NCBI GenBank assembly: GCA_049325275.1
Contig: JBMOLU010000028.1
Span: 1-64,000, forward strand
Direction: 5' to 3'
DNA: 64,000 nt
DNA from: CAIQJJ01 sp049325275
Lineage (GTDB): Bacteria; Chloroflexota; Anaerolineae; Anaerolineales; UBA4823
The notes under the pieces are model-generated. The model did not search any database. It was not told where the DNA came from and worked only from the letters and a program-made list of their open reading frames with translations. Made by a program: the position numbers and the translations under genes. Positions 16,500 through 24,496 of the stretch are shown here, in pieces (positions within the stretch are counted from its first letter, which is position 1; every line of letters begins with the position of its first letter).

Positions 16500-17324
16500 A
16501 TGAACATCCTTGAAAAAGCCCACGTTTTCCTGCAAGCGCACGGCCGCGAGATCGACCTGGCGCGCTTCGACTACCATTTTGGCGGCGCCCCCGTAGAAAA
16601 GCTGCTGGCCGCCCTGGAACGCTACCAAAACCCGGACGGCGGTTTTAGCGGCCTGGAGGTGGACATCGCCGCCCCCCAGAGCCACCCCTTTGCAATGGAA
16701 CTGGCCTTGCTGATCTGCCTGCAAGCCGGGGCGCCAAAAGACCATCCACTGTTACAAAAAGCGATTGCCCACCTTGAAGCCACGCAAGACGCCGACGGTG
16801 GCTGGCGCTTCACGCCCGAGATCTATCAGCACCCGTTGGCGCCCTGGTTCTATGTTTGGGCATGGCCCAATCTCAACCCGGCCTGTACGTTGGCCGGCCT
16901 GCTGATCGAACTGGGGTTTGGCCCGGCAAACCTGCTCGCCAACGTCGAGAAGCTCTTTCAACAACTGAACCGCCTGGATGGGCTGGCCGATGGCGAATTT
17001 TATGACGTGCGTCCCTACGCTTACTATTTTCTGCCGGAATGGGAACATCCTCAGCGGGATGCCTACCGTGCGGCGCTGAAGCAGTGGCTTGTACGCCAGC
17101 ATACGCAGAATAAACTGGACGGCACCCATTTCTTCGAGTACATTCGCTCGCCGCGCACATACATCGGGCAGAGCATTCCGCCCCATATCCTGAACGCCCA
17201 TCTCGACATGCTTCAGCACGAGCAGGCTGCCGACGGCGGCTGGCCCACCCCCTACAATCCCTTTTGGCGCCCGTGGATCACCGTGAACAACCTGCTGGTG
17301 CTCCAGTCTTTTGAAAGGCTGTGA
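16500..17324 (+). CDS. Alpha/alpha-toroid (prenyltransferase-like) protein of unknown function
   Basis: The 274-residue helical protein has repeated QNPDGGFSGLE, QDADGGWRFTP and AADGGWPTPYNP turns, the QxxDGGW/F signature of squalene cyclase/prenyltransferase-type toroids. The catalytic residues of either enzyme class are not visible. It follows the ClbS-like gene by 14 bases with no clear terminator between. It shares the fold class with the protein at 7903 but little recognisable sequence. Function unknown. Confidence 0.68.
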   Translation: MNILEKAHVFLQAHGREIDLARFDYHFGGAPVEKLLAALERYQNPDGGFSGLEVDIAAPQSHPFAMELALLICLQAGAPKDHPLLQKAIAHLEATQDADGGWRFTPEIYQHPLAPWFYVWAWPNLNPACTLAGLLIELGFGPANLLANVEKLFQQLNRLDGLADGEFYDVRPYAYYFLPEWEHPQRDAYRAALKQWLVRQHTQNKLDGTHFFEYIRSPRTYIGQSIPPHILNAHLDMLQHEQAADGGWPTPYNPFWRPWITVNNLLVLQSFERL

Positions 17325-17357
17325 CTTTCATCCAAGACACAATTTAAGGAAAACACA

Positions 17358-18158
17358 ATGGCCGAACTCCCTGAAATCTATCTGATCGCCCAACAAATGC
17401 AAGCGGCCTTGCCGGGCAAGGCCTTTGCGCACTTTGAAATCATCCAACCCAAGTGCCTGAACGTCGAACCGGGCGTTTTCAGCAGCGCGCTGGGCGGTGC
17501 ATGCATCGAAGCAGTAAACTACCGCGGCAAATGGGTTCAGGCCAAAACCGACCGGGGCTGGCTGCTGCTGTGCCTGGGCATGGGCGGTGAAATCCTGCTC
17601 GTCGATCGCAGCCACCTGCCCGAAAAACGCCGCCTGGTTTTCGATTTCCAGGATGGCAGCTGCCTGGCGGTCAACTTCTGGTGGTTTGGTTACGCCCACT
17701 ACGCAGCACAACGCAGCGAACACGAAATGACCGCCAGGCTTGGCCCGAACGCTATCGATCTCTCGCCGGATGACTTACAACGCCTGCTTACCGGGCGGCG
17801 CGGAAAACTCAAAGCCTGGCTGCTCGATCAGTCGCAAATCGCCGGGATCGGCAACTTCTACATCCACGATATCCTGTTCCAAGCGCGCCTGCACCCACTG
17901 CGCCCGATCCAGTCGCTGACTCCGGCCGAGGCGCATGCCCTGGCATCCGCCATTGAGGACAGGCTGAAGCTTTCGATTCAAAAAGGTGGCTTCGCCTACG
18001 AGCAGAACCTTTACGGCCAAAAAGGCGGCTTCAGCATGGACGATCTGCTGATCGGCTATAAAGAAAATCAGCCCTGCCCGGCCTGTGGCACAAGCATTCA
18101 AAAGATCAAAACTGGCAGCACGGGCAGCTTTATCTGCCCCGCCTGCCAGCCGCTGTAA
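17358..18158 (+). CDS. Fpg/Nei-fold DNA glycosylase-like protein lacking the catalytic proline
   Basis: The 266-residue protein has the whole Fpg/Nei layout. The N-terminus is MAELPEI, then comes a beta sandwich, the helix-two-turns-helix GIGNFYIHDILF and a C-terminal zinc finger with CPACGTSIQK and FICPACQ. In true Fpg/Nei the residue after the initiator Met is proline, the Schiff-base nucleophile; here it is alanine, while the following Glu is kept. It may bind DNA without beta-lyase chemistry or use another nucleophile. Such MxELPE variants are known but uncharacterised to my knowledge. Confidence 0.85.
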   Translation: MAELPEIYLIAQQMQAALPGKAFAHFEIIQPKCLNVEPGVFSSALGGACIEAVNYRGKWVQAKTDRGWLLLCLGMGGEILLVDRSHLPEKRRLVFDFQDGSCLAVNFWWFGYAHYAAQRSEHEMTARLGPNAIDLSPDDLQRLLTGRRGKLKAWLLDQSQIAGIGNFYIHDILFQARLHPLRPIQSLTPAEAHALASAIEDRLKLSIQKGGFAYEQNLYGQKGGFSMDDLLIGYKENQPCPACGTSIQKIKTGSTGSFICPACQPL

Positions 18159-18181
18159 GATCGAAACACCCAGGAGGTTTT

Positions 18182-18694
18182 ATGGCTGCAACCGCTTTGT
18201 TGATCATCGACGTGCAAAACGAACTGTTCCGGAAGAAAACCCCCGTTTACCGAGCCGACGAAATGCTGGCCAATATCTGCACGCTGGCCGAGTGCGCCCG
18301 CCAGGCCGGCGCGCCGGCTATCTACGTCCAGCACGAAAACAACACCATGTCCAAAGACTCCGACGGCTGGCAACTGCACCCGCACTTGCGGCCTCATGAG
18401 GGAGACCTGTTTTTCCACAAACAACAAAGCTCGGCCCTGAAGGTCAACGCGTTGCAGGATGCTCTCGCTTCGTTGGGCATTCGCCAGTTGGTGATCACCG
18501 GCCTGGTCACACATGGCTGCGTCAAGGCCGCCTGCCTCGACGGGATCAAACTCGGTTATCAGGTGACGTTGGTGAGCGATGGGCACAGCAACTTCAACGC
18601 CAATCCGGTCGAATGCATCGGCGAAACCCACGAAAAGCTTCGCCAGGCCGGTGTATCCTTAAAAACTACGGCTGAAGTCACTTTCGCATCATGA
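18182..18694 (+). CDS. Isochorismatase-family cysteine hydrolase
   Basis: The 170-residue protein has the catalytic triad of the family: D10 in LLIIDVQNE, K80 in FFHKQQSSAL and C113 in VTHGCVKAAC, preceded by the typical cis-peptide VTH. Members hydrolyse amides or vinyl ethers (nicotinamide, N-carbamoyl compounds, isochorismate); the substrate cannot be told. A CAGGAGG site lies before 18182. Its stop overlaps the start of the broken DinB gene that follows. Confidence 0.87.
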   Translation: MAATALLIIDVQNELFRKKTPVYRADEMLANICTLAECARQAGAPAIYVQHENNTMSKDSDGWQLHPHLRPHEGDLFFHKQQSSALKVNALQDALASLGIRQLVITGLVTHGCVKAACLDGIKLGYQVTLVSDGHSNFNANPVECIGETHEKLRQAGVSLKTTAEVTFAS

Positions 18695-18894
18695 ATGCCG
18701 CAGGAGTACCCAAGATGGATATTCACACCGCTTTCCGTGCGCAGTATCACGCCACCCTAACTATGCTCAAACAGGCCGTCGAGAAATGCCCACCCGAGCT
18801 TTGGAACGATCCACAGGACAGGAACAAGTTCTGGCATATGGAACGCCTTGGCAGTCGCGCCGGAATTGATGTAAACTGGATCAGCCGGGCATGA
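18691..18894 (+). pseudogene. Truncated DinB-like gene
   Basis: Only the first helix and a half of a DinB-type bundle remain: MDIHTAFRAQYHATLTMLKQ, AVEKCPPELWNDP and KFWHM, where intact relatives continue into a second helix with the metal-ligand histidine (FWH-x-AYH). After that point the frame reads ERLGSRAG and stops at 18894, 67 codons in all, against about 160-170 for the family. The start still overlaps the isochorismatase stop (ATGA). It looks like a deletion remnant; a short expressed peptide cannot be excluded. Confidence 0.6.
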
Positions 18895-18962
18895 AGCAGC
18901 CCGGCGCAGGATAACGGCGCGTGCTCCTGTACTTCTCCGCGATCAGCAAAGGATAAGGTAAC

Positions 18963-19550
18963 ATGAAAAAGCTCCTGTGGTTTGCATCCGATCTCATCTT
19001 GGGCGCATTGATTGCCATCTTAAGTGTACTGACGGCATTCACCAGCTGGCAATATTCCGCCGCCGATGGCGTCTCCTCCGGATACAGCAGCGATGGCATG
19101 AAAAAGCTCACCGAAGCCAACGCCGAATACCTGGTCGTCAACCAGGCCATCATTCAGGATTACACCTACTTCGACACGTATTACCTGAACTACGAAACGA
19201 ATCCCGAAGTCGCCGACTACTATCAGGAAAACTTCTCCGGTGCCCTGGCCGCCAACATGGAACGAGATACCCCTGCCTTCGACGACCAATATTACGAAGA
19301 GATGTACCAAGACGCCGCAGAGCTGTTTGACGAAGCCGATCGGCTTTTTGCCCGTTCGAGCGCAGTCGGCCAACGCAGCGACAGGCTGCAACTGACCATG
19401 TTGATCTTTGCTGTTGCGCTCTCGTTCACGGCCTGGGCCTCACTGCTCGACAAAGCCAGCAAACTGCGCGTGGGTTTTTCTTTGCTGGCGATGTCCGTCA
19501 TGGTGGCCGGCATCGTTACCTACCTGACGGCGCCGGCCATCCCGGTTTGA
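18963..19550 (+). CDS. Membrane protein with three predicted transmembrane segments, unknown
   Basis: The 195-residue protein has one N-terminal membrane segment (about 5-27, LILGALIAILSVLTAFTS). An acidic, tyrosine-rich extramembrane region (about 45-135, many Y, D and E) follows, and two C-terminal segments (about 145-160 and 170-190). No family is recognised; the build resembles DUF4337-like membrane proteins. It starts after AAAGGATAAGG. Its presence among cytoplasmic detoxification genes is unexplained. Confidence 0.65.
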   Translation: MKKLLWFASDLILGALIAILSVLTAFTSWQYSAADGVSSGYSSDGMKKLTEANAEYLVVNQAIIQDYTYFDTYYLNYETNPEVADYYQENFSGALAANMERDTPAFDDQYYEEMYQDAAELFDEADRLFARSSAVGQRSDRLQLTMLIFAVALSFTAWASLLDKASKLRVGFSLLAMSVMVAGIVTYLTAPAIPV

Positions 19551-19571
19551 AAACGAAAGGAGCGTACTGTC

Positions 19572-20390
19572 ATGATAGAACTCCCCGAAGCCGCCGTCCT
19601 GGCCGGGCAATTCAACAGCCACCTCACCGGAAAAGCGATCGCCCGCGCCGTCGCCAACCAGTCACCGCACAAATTTGCCTGGTACACCGGCGACCCGGCA
19701 CATTACAACCACCTGCTCGCCGGCAAGACCATCGGGCACGCCGGTTCTTTCGGCAACCACGTTGAAGTCGCCGTCGACGAGATGCTGCTGGTGCTGAGCA
19801 CCAACCTGCGCTATCACGTTGCAGGAGAGAAACCGCCGGCCAGGCACCAACTGCTGCTCGAATTCAGCGATGGCAGTGCCCTGAGCGCCACTATCCAGAT
19901 GTGGGGTGGACTGTTCTGCTTCAAACAAGGCGAACCCGGTGGGATGATCGACTACCAGCTCGGCAAAGAACGCCCCTCCCCCCTCTCCGCAGATTTCGAC
20001 CAGGCCTACTTTGCCAGGCTCTTCAATGAGAATACGGGCAAGCTTTCGGCCAAGGCCTTTCTGGCTACCGAACAGCGCATACCAGGGCTGGGGAACGGCG
20101 TCCTGCAGGATATTTTGTGGACGGCGGCCATCCACCCGAAGCGTAAAATGGCCGAGTTATCACAGGCGTCGGTCGAAAGCCTATTCAAGGCGGTAAAGTC
20201 GGTCCTGGCCGAGATGGCAGCCAAAGGCGGGCGCGACACCGAAAAGGACCTGTTCGATCGGCCGGGCGGCTACACCACCGTTTTGAGCCGCAACACCGTC
20301 GGCAAGCCCTGCCCGGCCTGCGGTGCCACCATCCAGAAAGAATCCTACATGGGCGGCGCAATCTACTATTGCCCCGGTTGCCAGCCATGA
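19572..20390 (+). CDS. Second Fpg/Nei-fold protein lacking the catalytic proline
   Basis: The 272-residue protein starts MIELPEAAVLAGQF, so isoleucine takes the place of the catalytic proline; Glu at position 3 remains. It then has the KFAWYTGDPAHY block, the SAKAFLATEQRIPGLGNGVL helix-two-turns-helix, and a zinc finger (CPACGATIQKE, YYCPGCQ). It belongs to a widespread MIELPEA subgroup named as Fpg-family but of unproven activity. It is only distantly like the protein at 17358. Its TGA overlaps the next start (ATGA). Confidence 0.85.
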   Translation: MIELPEAAVLAGQFNSHLTGKAIARAVANQSPHKFAWYTGDPAHYNHLLAGKTIGHAGSFGNHVEVAVDEMLLVLSTNLRYHVAGEKPPARHQLLLEFSDGSALSATIQMWGGLFCFKQGEPGGMIDYQLGKERPSPLSADFDQAYFARLFNENTGKLSAKAFLATEQRIPGLGNGVLQDILWTAAIHPKRKMAELSQASVESLFKAVKSVLAEMAAKGGRDTEKDLFDRPGGYTTVLSRNTVGKPCPACGATIQKESYMGGAIYYCPGCQP

Positions 20391-21070
20391 CCGCCGCCAT
20401 GCTGACGACATACGAGGATTTCATCGCCCGGGTCGAAACGTTGGGTTTCATGGCGTTTTCGAAGATTCTGCCCGGACTTCCTTCTCTCAGCGCCGAGACG
20501 CTGGACAACCAATGGCACACTGGTCTCGCCAGCGATCCCTGGCTTTGGAAGGATCGCGCCGCCGAGGAGAAACGGCTGGCTTACGGCTGCATCCTGGGCG
20601 GGCACAAGGGTTTCGTTGCCCCGCGCATGTACCCGGTTTTCTATGCGGCATTCCACCCGACGCAGCCCATGCCCGCACGGTGGGCCGCCGGCACGCTCGG
20701 CCAGACACCCTGGCGACTGTGGCAGTTCTTCGAAGAAAAAGGCGTGTCGAATATCAGCGAGGTGCGAAAAGCCATGGGCGCCAGCCGGAAAAGCGGCGCA
20801 AGCGCTGTAGATGCCGGGATCGTACAACTCCAGGGCGAGTACTTCATCACCGTCGATGGCAACGACCGCAAGATCAGCGCCAGGGGTGAGTTCTATGGCT
20901 GGCCGGTAATTCGCTATCGCCGCGTGATGGATTGGGCACCGGCCGGTTGGCTGGAGGCTGCAAAAGATTGGCATCTTGATGAGGCGCGCGCAGCCATTCT
21001 GGACGACGGCGTCGCCATGTCGCGAGGCGTTACGCGCCAGGCCCTGGCAAAGAAGCTCGGTTGGTCATAA
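20387..21070 (+). CDS. Conserved hypothetical protein (resembles proteins annotated AlkZ-related)
   Basis: The 227-residue protein begins MTAAMLTTYEDFIARVETLG and continues QWHTGLASDPWLWKDRAAEE, KRLAYGCILGGHKGFVAP and RLWQFFEEKGVSNISEVRKA. The order of these blocks recalls proteins I have seen labelled AlkZ-related, winged-helix proteins distantly related to the YcaQ/AlkZ fold. The link is by memory and weak. It is coupled to the Fpg-like gene by ATGA, which makes a DNA-damage role attractive but unproven. Confidence 0.6.
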   Translation: MTAAMLTTYEDFIARVETLGFMAFSKILPGLPSLSAETLDNQWHTGLASDPWLWKDRAAEEKRLAYGCILGGHKGFVAPRMYPVFYAAFHPTQPMPARWAAGTLGQTPWRLWQFFEEKGVSNISEVRKAMGASRKSGASAVDAGIVQLQGEYFITVDGNDRKISARGEFYGWPVIRYRRVMDWAPAGWLEAAKDWHLDEARAAILDDGVAMSRGVTRQALAKKLGWS

Positions 21071-21079
21071 AGTAAGAAA

Positions 21080-22939
21080 ATGGATACGTTCCGGCAGTTT
21101 TTCCACCCCCCTTCGGCGTTTGGCGTAATCCCTTTCTGGTTCTGGAATGACGACCTGGATGAGGGCGAACTGCTACGCCAGATCGGTGACTTTCAGGAGC
21201 ACGGCGCGGCCGGGTTTGTGATTCACCCGCGCGTCGGGCTGCCGCGCCGCCTGGGCTGGATGTCGGAAGATCTACTGCGTTTCTACCGCATCGCCATCGA
21301 AGAAGCACAACGCCGCCAGATGACAGTACTGCTCTACGACGAGGGAATGTACCCATCTGGCTCATCGTGCGGGCAGGTTGTGGCCGAAAACGCAGACTTT
21401 GCTTGCCGGTGCCTGGCAAAGATCGACCTGCCCGATGCCGCGCCGCCTGCCGTGTCAGCCGGTGAAAACCTGGTGGCAGTCGTCCGGCGCAGCAACGGAA
21501 GCCACCTGGCAATCTTCGATCGCCCGGCCAACAGTGTCATCCGCGGGCTGCACTATATCGATGAAGGGCCCCGCGAAGACGAGCCGCCGGCCGCCGATAT
21601 CCTCAACCCTGAAGCCGTCGCCACATTCATCCGCCTGGTTTACGACAAATTCAGCGCGCACTTTCAAGCGCACTTCGGCAAGACGATTCTGGCGATCTTT
21701 ACCGACGAGCCGGGGCTGCTCGGCCGCAGCCGGGAGCGCGACGTTTTCCCCGGCACAACGGGCATCCTGGCGCACGTCAACCGCATACTGGGCTACGATT
21801 TCACGCCCCATCTGGCGGCTTTATGGTATGACGACGAGCCTGACGCCGCCCACTATCGCCGCGAATACGAACGGGCAATCCATTTGCGCCTGGAAGAAAC
21901 TTACTACCAGCAACTCACTGCCTGGTGTGAAGCGCACGGCATCGCCCTGACCGGTCATCCTCACAAAGGCGACGACCTCGGCCCGCTGCGTTATTTTCAC
22001 ATCCCCGGGCAGGACCTGGTCTGGCGCTGGGTCCTGCCCGATCACCCATCAGCGCTCGAAGGTCCAGAATCGACCCAGGCCAAGTGCGCTTCTTCGGCCA
22101 TGCGCCACCGCGGGCTGCGGCGCAATGCGAACGAATGCTGCGGCGCCTACGGCCACGAGCTAACCTGGGAAGAAATGAACTGGCTGGCCAAATGGGCTTT
22201 CGTACGCGGGTTGAACCTGGTCATTCCACATGCTTTTTACTACTCCGTACGCGGCATTCGCCGTGACGAACGCCCACCGGATGTCGGCCCTCACAGCCCC
22301 TGGTGGGATCGCTTTCCCGAATACGCCCTGGCCTGCCGCCGCCTGAGCTGGCTGAACACCGACTCGCAGCACGTTTGCTCGTTGGCTATCCTCGGCGAGC
22401 ACGATTGGCTGCCCTGGCGCAGCGCCAAGGTATGTTACCAGTACCAGTACGACTTCAACTACCTCGAGGAACGTGATGTGCTCGATCAGGCGACTGTGGA
22501 CGAAAACGGTATCCAGATCGCCGGAATGACTTACCGGGCCTTGCTCGTGGAACAAGAACCCTCGCCAAAAGCCATGGCCGTGCTGGCCCCCATGCTGGAA
22601 AACGGCCGCGTCTACCGATACAGGCCAGAGACGCCCGACGTGGTTTTGGTTTCCTGGCTGCGCACGTGCCTGCCGGACGAGGTTCAAGTCATGCTGCCAA
22701 CACCTGCCCTGCGAGTGCGCCACGTCGTCAAGGAAGGCCGGCACGGTTACCTGCTTTTCAACGAAGAACGTGCACCATTACATTTCACCTTGAAACTACC
22801 CATCGGAATAGAGGCCTGGCAGTTGTGCGACCCTTATACCGGCCGGGTGGAGAACATTGCCGCCAGTGAGCGCATTCACCTGGAAGGGTATGCGTTAAAG
22901 GTTCTCTGCGGCAACACGGCCTGTCACACTGCGAGTTGA
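21080..22939 (+). CDS. Glycoside hydrolase, alpha-L-rhamnosidase-like (GH106-related)
   Basis: The 619-residue protein has no signal peptide. It opens with FGVIPFWFWNDDLDEGEL and IGDFQEHGAAGFVIHPR, the start of the TIM barrel in GH106-like hydrolases, followed by LLYDEGMYPSG, ILAIFTDEPGLLG and GHPHKGDDLG. Candidate catalytic acids lie in FTDEPG and NECCGAYG-HELTWEE. The C-terminal about 130 residues look like a glutamine-amidotransferase-like or beta domain. It should act inside the cell on a rhamnose-type or other glycoside. It stands out among its small neighbours. Confidence 0.72.
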   Translation: MDTFRQFFHPPSAFGVIPFWFWNDDLDEGELLRQIGDFQEHGAAGFVIHPRVGLPRRLGWMSEDLLRFYRIAIEEAQRRQMTVLLYDEGMYPSGSSCGQVVAENADFACRCLAKIDLPDAAPPAVSAGENLVAVVRRSNGSHLAIFDRPANSVIRGLHYIDEGPREDEPPAADILNPEAVATFIRLVYDKFSAHFQAHFGKTILAIFTDEPGLLGRSRERDVFPGTTGILAHVNRILGYDFTPHLAALWYDDEPDAAHYRREYERAIHLRLEETYYQQLTAWCEAHGIALTGHPHKGDDLGPLRYFHIPGQDLVWRWVLPDHPSALEGPESTQAKCASSAMRHRGLRRNANECCGAYGHELTWEEMNWLAKWAFVRGLNLVIPHAFYYSVRGIRRDERPPDVGPHSPWWDRFPEYALACRRLSWLNTDSQHVCSLAILGEHDWLPWRSAKVCYQYQYDFNYLEERDVLDQATVDENGIQIAGMTYRALLVEQEPSPKAMAVLAPMLENGRVYRYRPETPDVVLVSWLRTCLPDEVQVMLPTPALRVRHVVKEGRHGYLLFNEERAPLHFTLKLPIGIEAWQLCDPYTGRVENIAASERIHLEGYALKVLCGNTACHTAS

Positions 22940-22998
22940 TCCGCCATAGAAACATGGAACAACTTTCTCAACCACCATCTTTTTCGAAAGGATTTTCG

Positions 22999-23574
22999 AT
23001 GAATACCCTCGAAGCCATTACTGCCCGGCGCAGCATCCGTAAGTTCAAACCCGACCCCATCCCCGAGGACGCTCTCAACACTATCCTGATGGCCGCTTCG
23101 CAGGCGCCATCCGGCAAGAACCGCCAACCGTGGCGCTTTGTGGTCGTCAAAGAAGACCAGCGCCCCGAGATGATCCGCATCATGCAGGCGGGCATCAACG
23201 GCGCCGTGGCACGCGGTGAAGACCCTGGCAGCAGCGAGTGGACCACGCACGTCATGGAGCAGGCCCCCGTGACCGTTTTCATCTTCAACCCGAACGGCAC
23301 CCATCCCTGGCTGGCGCATTCCATCGAACAGAACTTCAGCGAGTTGGTGGATACCCAGTCGATCGGTGCGGCCATCCAAAATATGCTGCTGGCTGCCGTC
23401 GCCTTGGGGCTTGGCTCGCTGTGGATTTGTGATGTGTTTTACGCCTACGAAGAATTATGCAACTGGCTGGGCGAAAAAGGACAGATGATCGCAGCCGTCT
23501 CTTTCGGATATCCCAACGAAGCCCCCCCGGCAAGGCTGCGCAAGCCGCTCTCCGATCTGGTGCGGGTCAAATGA
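22999..23574 (+). CDS. Nitroreductase-family flavoprotein
   Basis: The 191-residue protein starts MNTLEAITARRSIRKFKPD, with the FMN-binding RRSIRKF motif and ASQAPSGKNRQPWRFVVV. IGAAIQNMLLAAVALGLGSLW and the C-terminal AAVSFGYPNEAPP complete the fold. It is a dimeric FMN enzyme for reduction of nitro groups, quinones or enones. The start at 22999 follows AAAGGA. Its stop overlaps the HD-domain gene (ATGA). Confidence 0.87.
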   Translation: MNTLEAITARRSIRKFKPDPIPEDALNTILMAASQAPSGKNRQPWRFVVVKEDQRPEMIRIMQAGINGAVARGEDPGSSEWTTHVMEQAPVTVFIFNPNGTHPWLAHSIEQNFSELVDTQSIGAAIQNMLLAAVALGLGSLWICDVFYAYEELCNWLGEKGQMIAAVSFGYPNEAPPARLRKPLSDLVRVK

Positions 23575-24059
23575 CAGCCGATCGCCTCGAACGCCTGCGC
23601 CAACAGGTAGACGCCATCATCCCTACCCAGCCTGACGCCGAACAACGCCGCTGCGGCTACGTACATCTCTACGGCGTTTCGGCGACGTGCGTGCTGCTGG
23701 CACACAAGCGCGGCCTGAATGTTGAAATCTGCGCAGCCATGGGGATGCTGCACGATATTTGGAGTTACGGCCCGAATTTTTCGCTCGAAAAAGGCCCCAA
23801 CCCGGCGCACGGCAGCCTCGGCATCCCGGAAGCGAGAAGGGTCCTGCAAGCGTGCGATTTCTCCCCCGGCGAAGTCGAGACGATCTGCACGGCCATCGGC
23901 CGCCACAGCGCAAAAAGCGAGGTTCACGGGCCTTTCGATGAACTGCTTAAAGACGCCGACGTGTTCCAGCACTACCTTTACAACCCCGCCCTGAACCCCT
24001 GCCGGCAAAGTGACACCCGGCTGTCTGGCATCTTGAATGAGTTCGGGATCAGCCCATGA
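23571..24059 (+). CDS. HD-domain protein (putative phosphohydrolase)
   Basis: The 162-residue protein has an HD-type metal-binding pattern: YVHLYGVSATCVLLAHKRGL (first His), GMLHDIWSYG (HD pair), GRHSAKSEVHGPFDELLKDAD (later His and Asp). This predicts a metal-dependent phosphohydrolase on nucleotides or related esters. It begins by ATGA overlap with the nitroreductase gene and ends overlapping the final DinB-like gene. The substrate is unknown. Confidence 0.8.
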   Translation: MTADRLERLRQQVDAIIPTQPDAEQRRCGYVHLYGVSATCVLLAHKRGLNVEICAAMGMLHDIWSYGPNFSLEKGPNPAHGSLGIPEARRVLQACDFSPGEVETICTAIGRHSAKSEVHGPFDELLKDADVFQHYLYNPALNPCRQSDTRLSGILNEFGISP

Positions 24060-24496
24060 TGAAAAACCCCTACAGCACCGCAAACACCGCCTCGCGCCGG
24101 GACCTGGCTTCCTTGGCCGGCTGGCTGCAGACGGAAGAACTGGCCCAACCCCTCGAGGCCGGCTGGACGGTGGCCGGCGTACTCGCCCACCTCGCCTTCT
24201 GGGACCAGCGTGCCTTCACCCTGCTGCAAAAGTGGCAAGAAGAAGGCATTGGGCCTTCTCCTATCGACGTGGACGTCGTCAACGAAGTTACCCGCCCGCT
24301 GTGCGTGCACCTGGAACCGCACACCGCAGTGCAGTTGGCCGTGATCACGGCCGAGGCCGTCGACCAGGCCATCGCACACCTTGCGCCGGACTTCATCGCC
24401 AAAGTGGAAACCGACGGCAAAACGGTGCGCCTGAACCGCGCCTTGCACCGTCGCGAGCACCTGGAACAGATCAGACAGGCGCTGGGCGTCAAATAG
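24056..24496 (+). CDS. DinB-like / maleylpyruvate isomerase-N-terminal-type bundle protein
   Basis: The 146-residue four-helix-bundle protein has WTVAGVLAHLAFWDQRAFTL carrying the first metal-ligand histidine and LNRALHRREHLEQIRQAL carrying the last. It is the last gene of the plus-strand run, and its stop region overlaps the end of the convergent gene by eight bases (24489-24496). It probably uses a thiol cofactor like other members; no substrate can be given. Confidence 0.78.
   Translation: MMKNPYSTANTASRRDLASLAGWLQTEELAQPLEAGWTVAGVLAHLAFWDQRAFTLLQKWQEEGIGPSPIDVDVVNEVTRPLCVHLEPHTAVQLAVITAEAVDQAIAHLAPDFIAKVETDGKTVRLNRALHRREHLEQIRQALGVK

Noticed and set aside
6216..24496. Biosynthetic gene cluster with self-resistance
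   Set aside because: No polyketide synthase, peptide synthetase, terpene cyclase with active site or RiPP precursor was found; only protection-type genes are visible.
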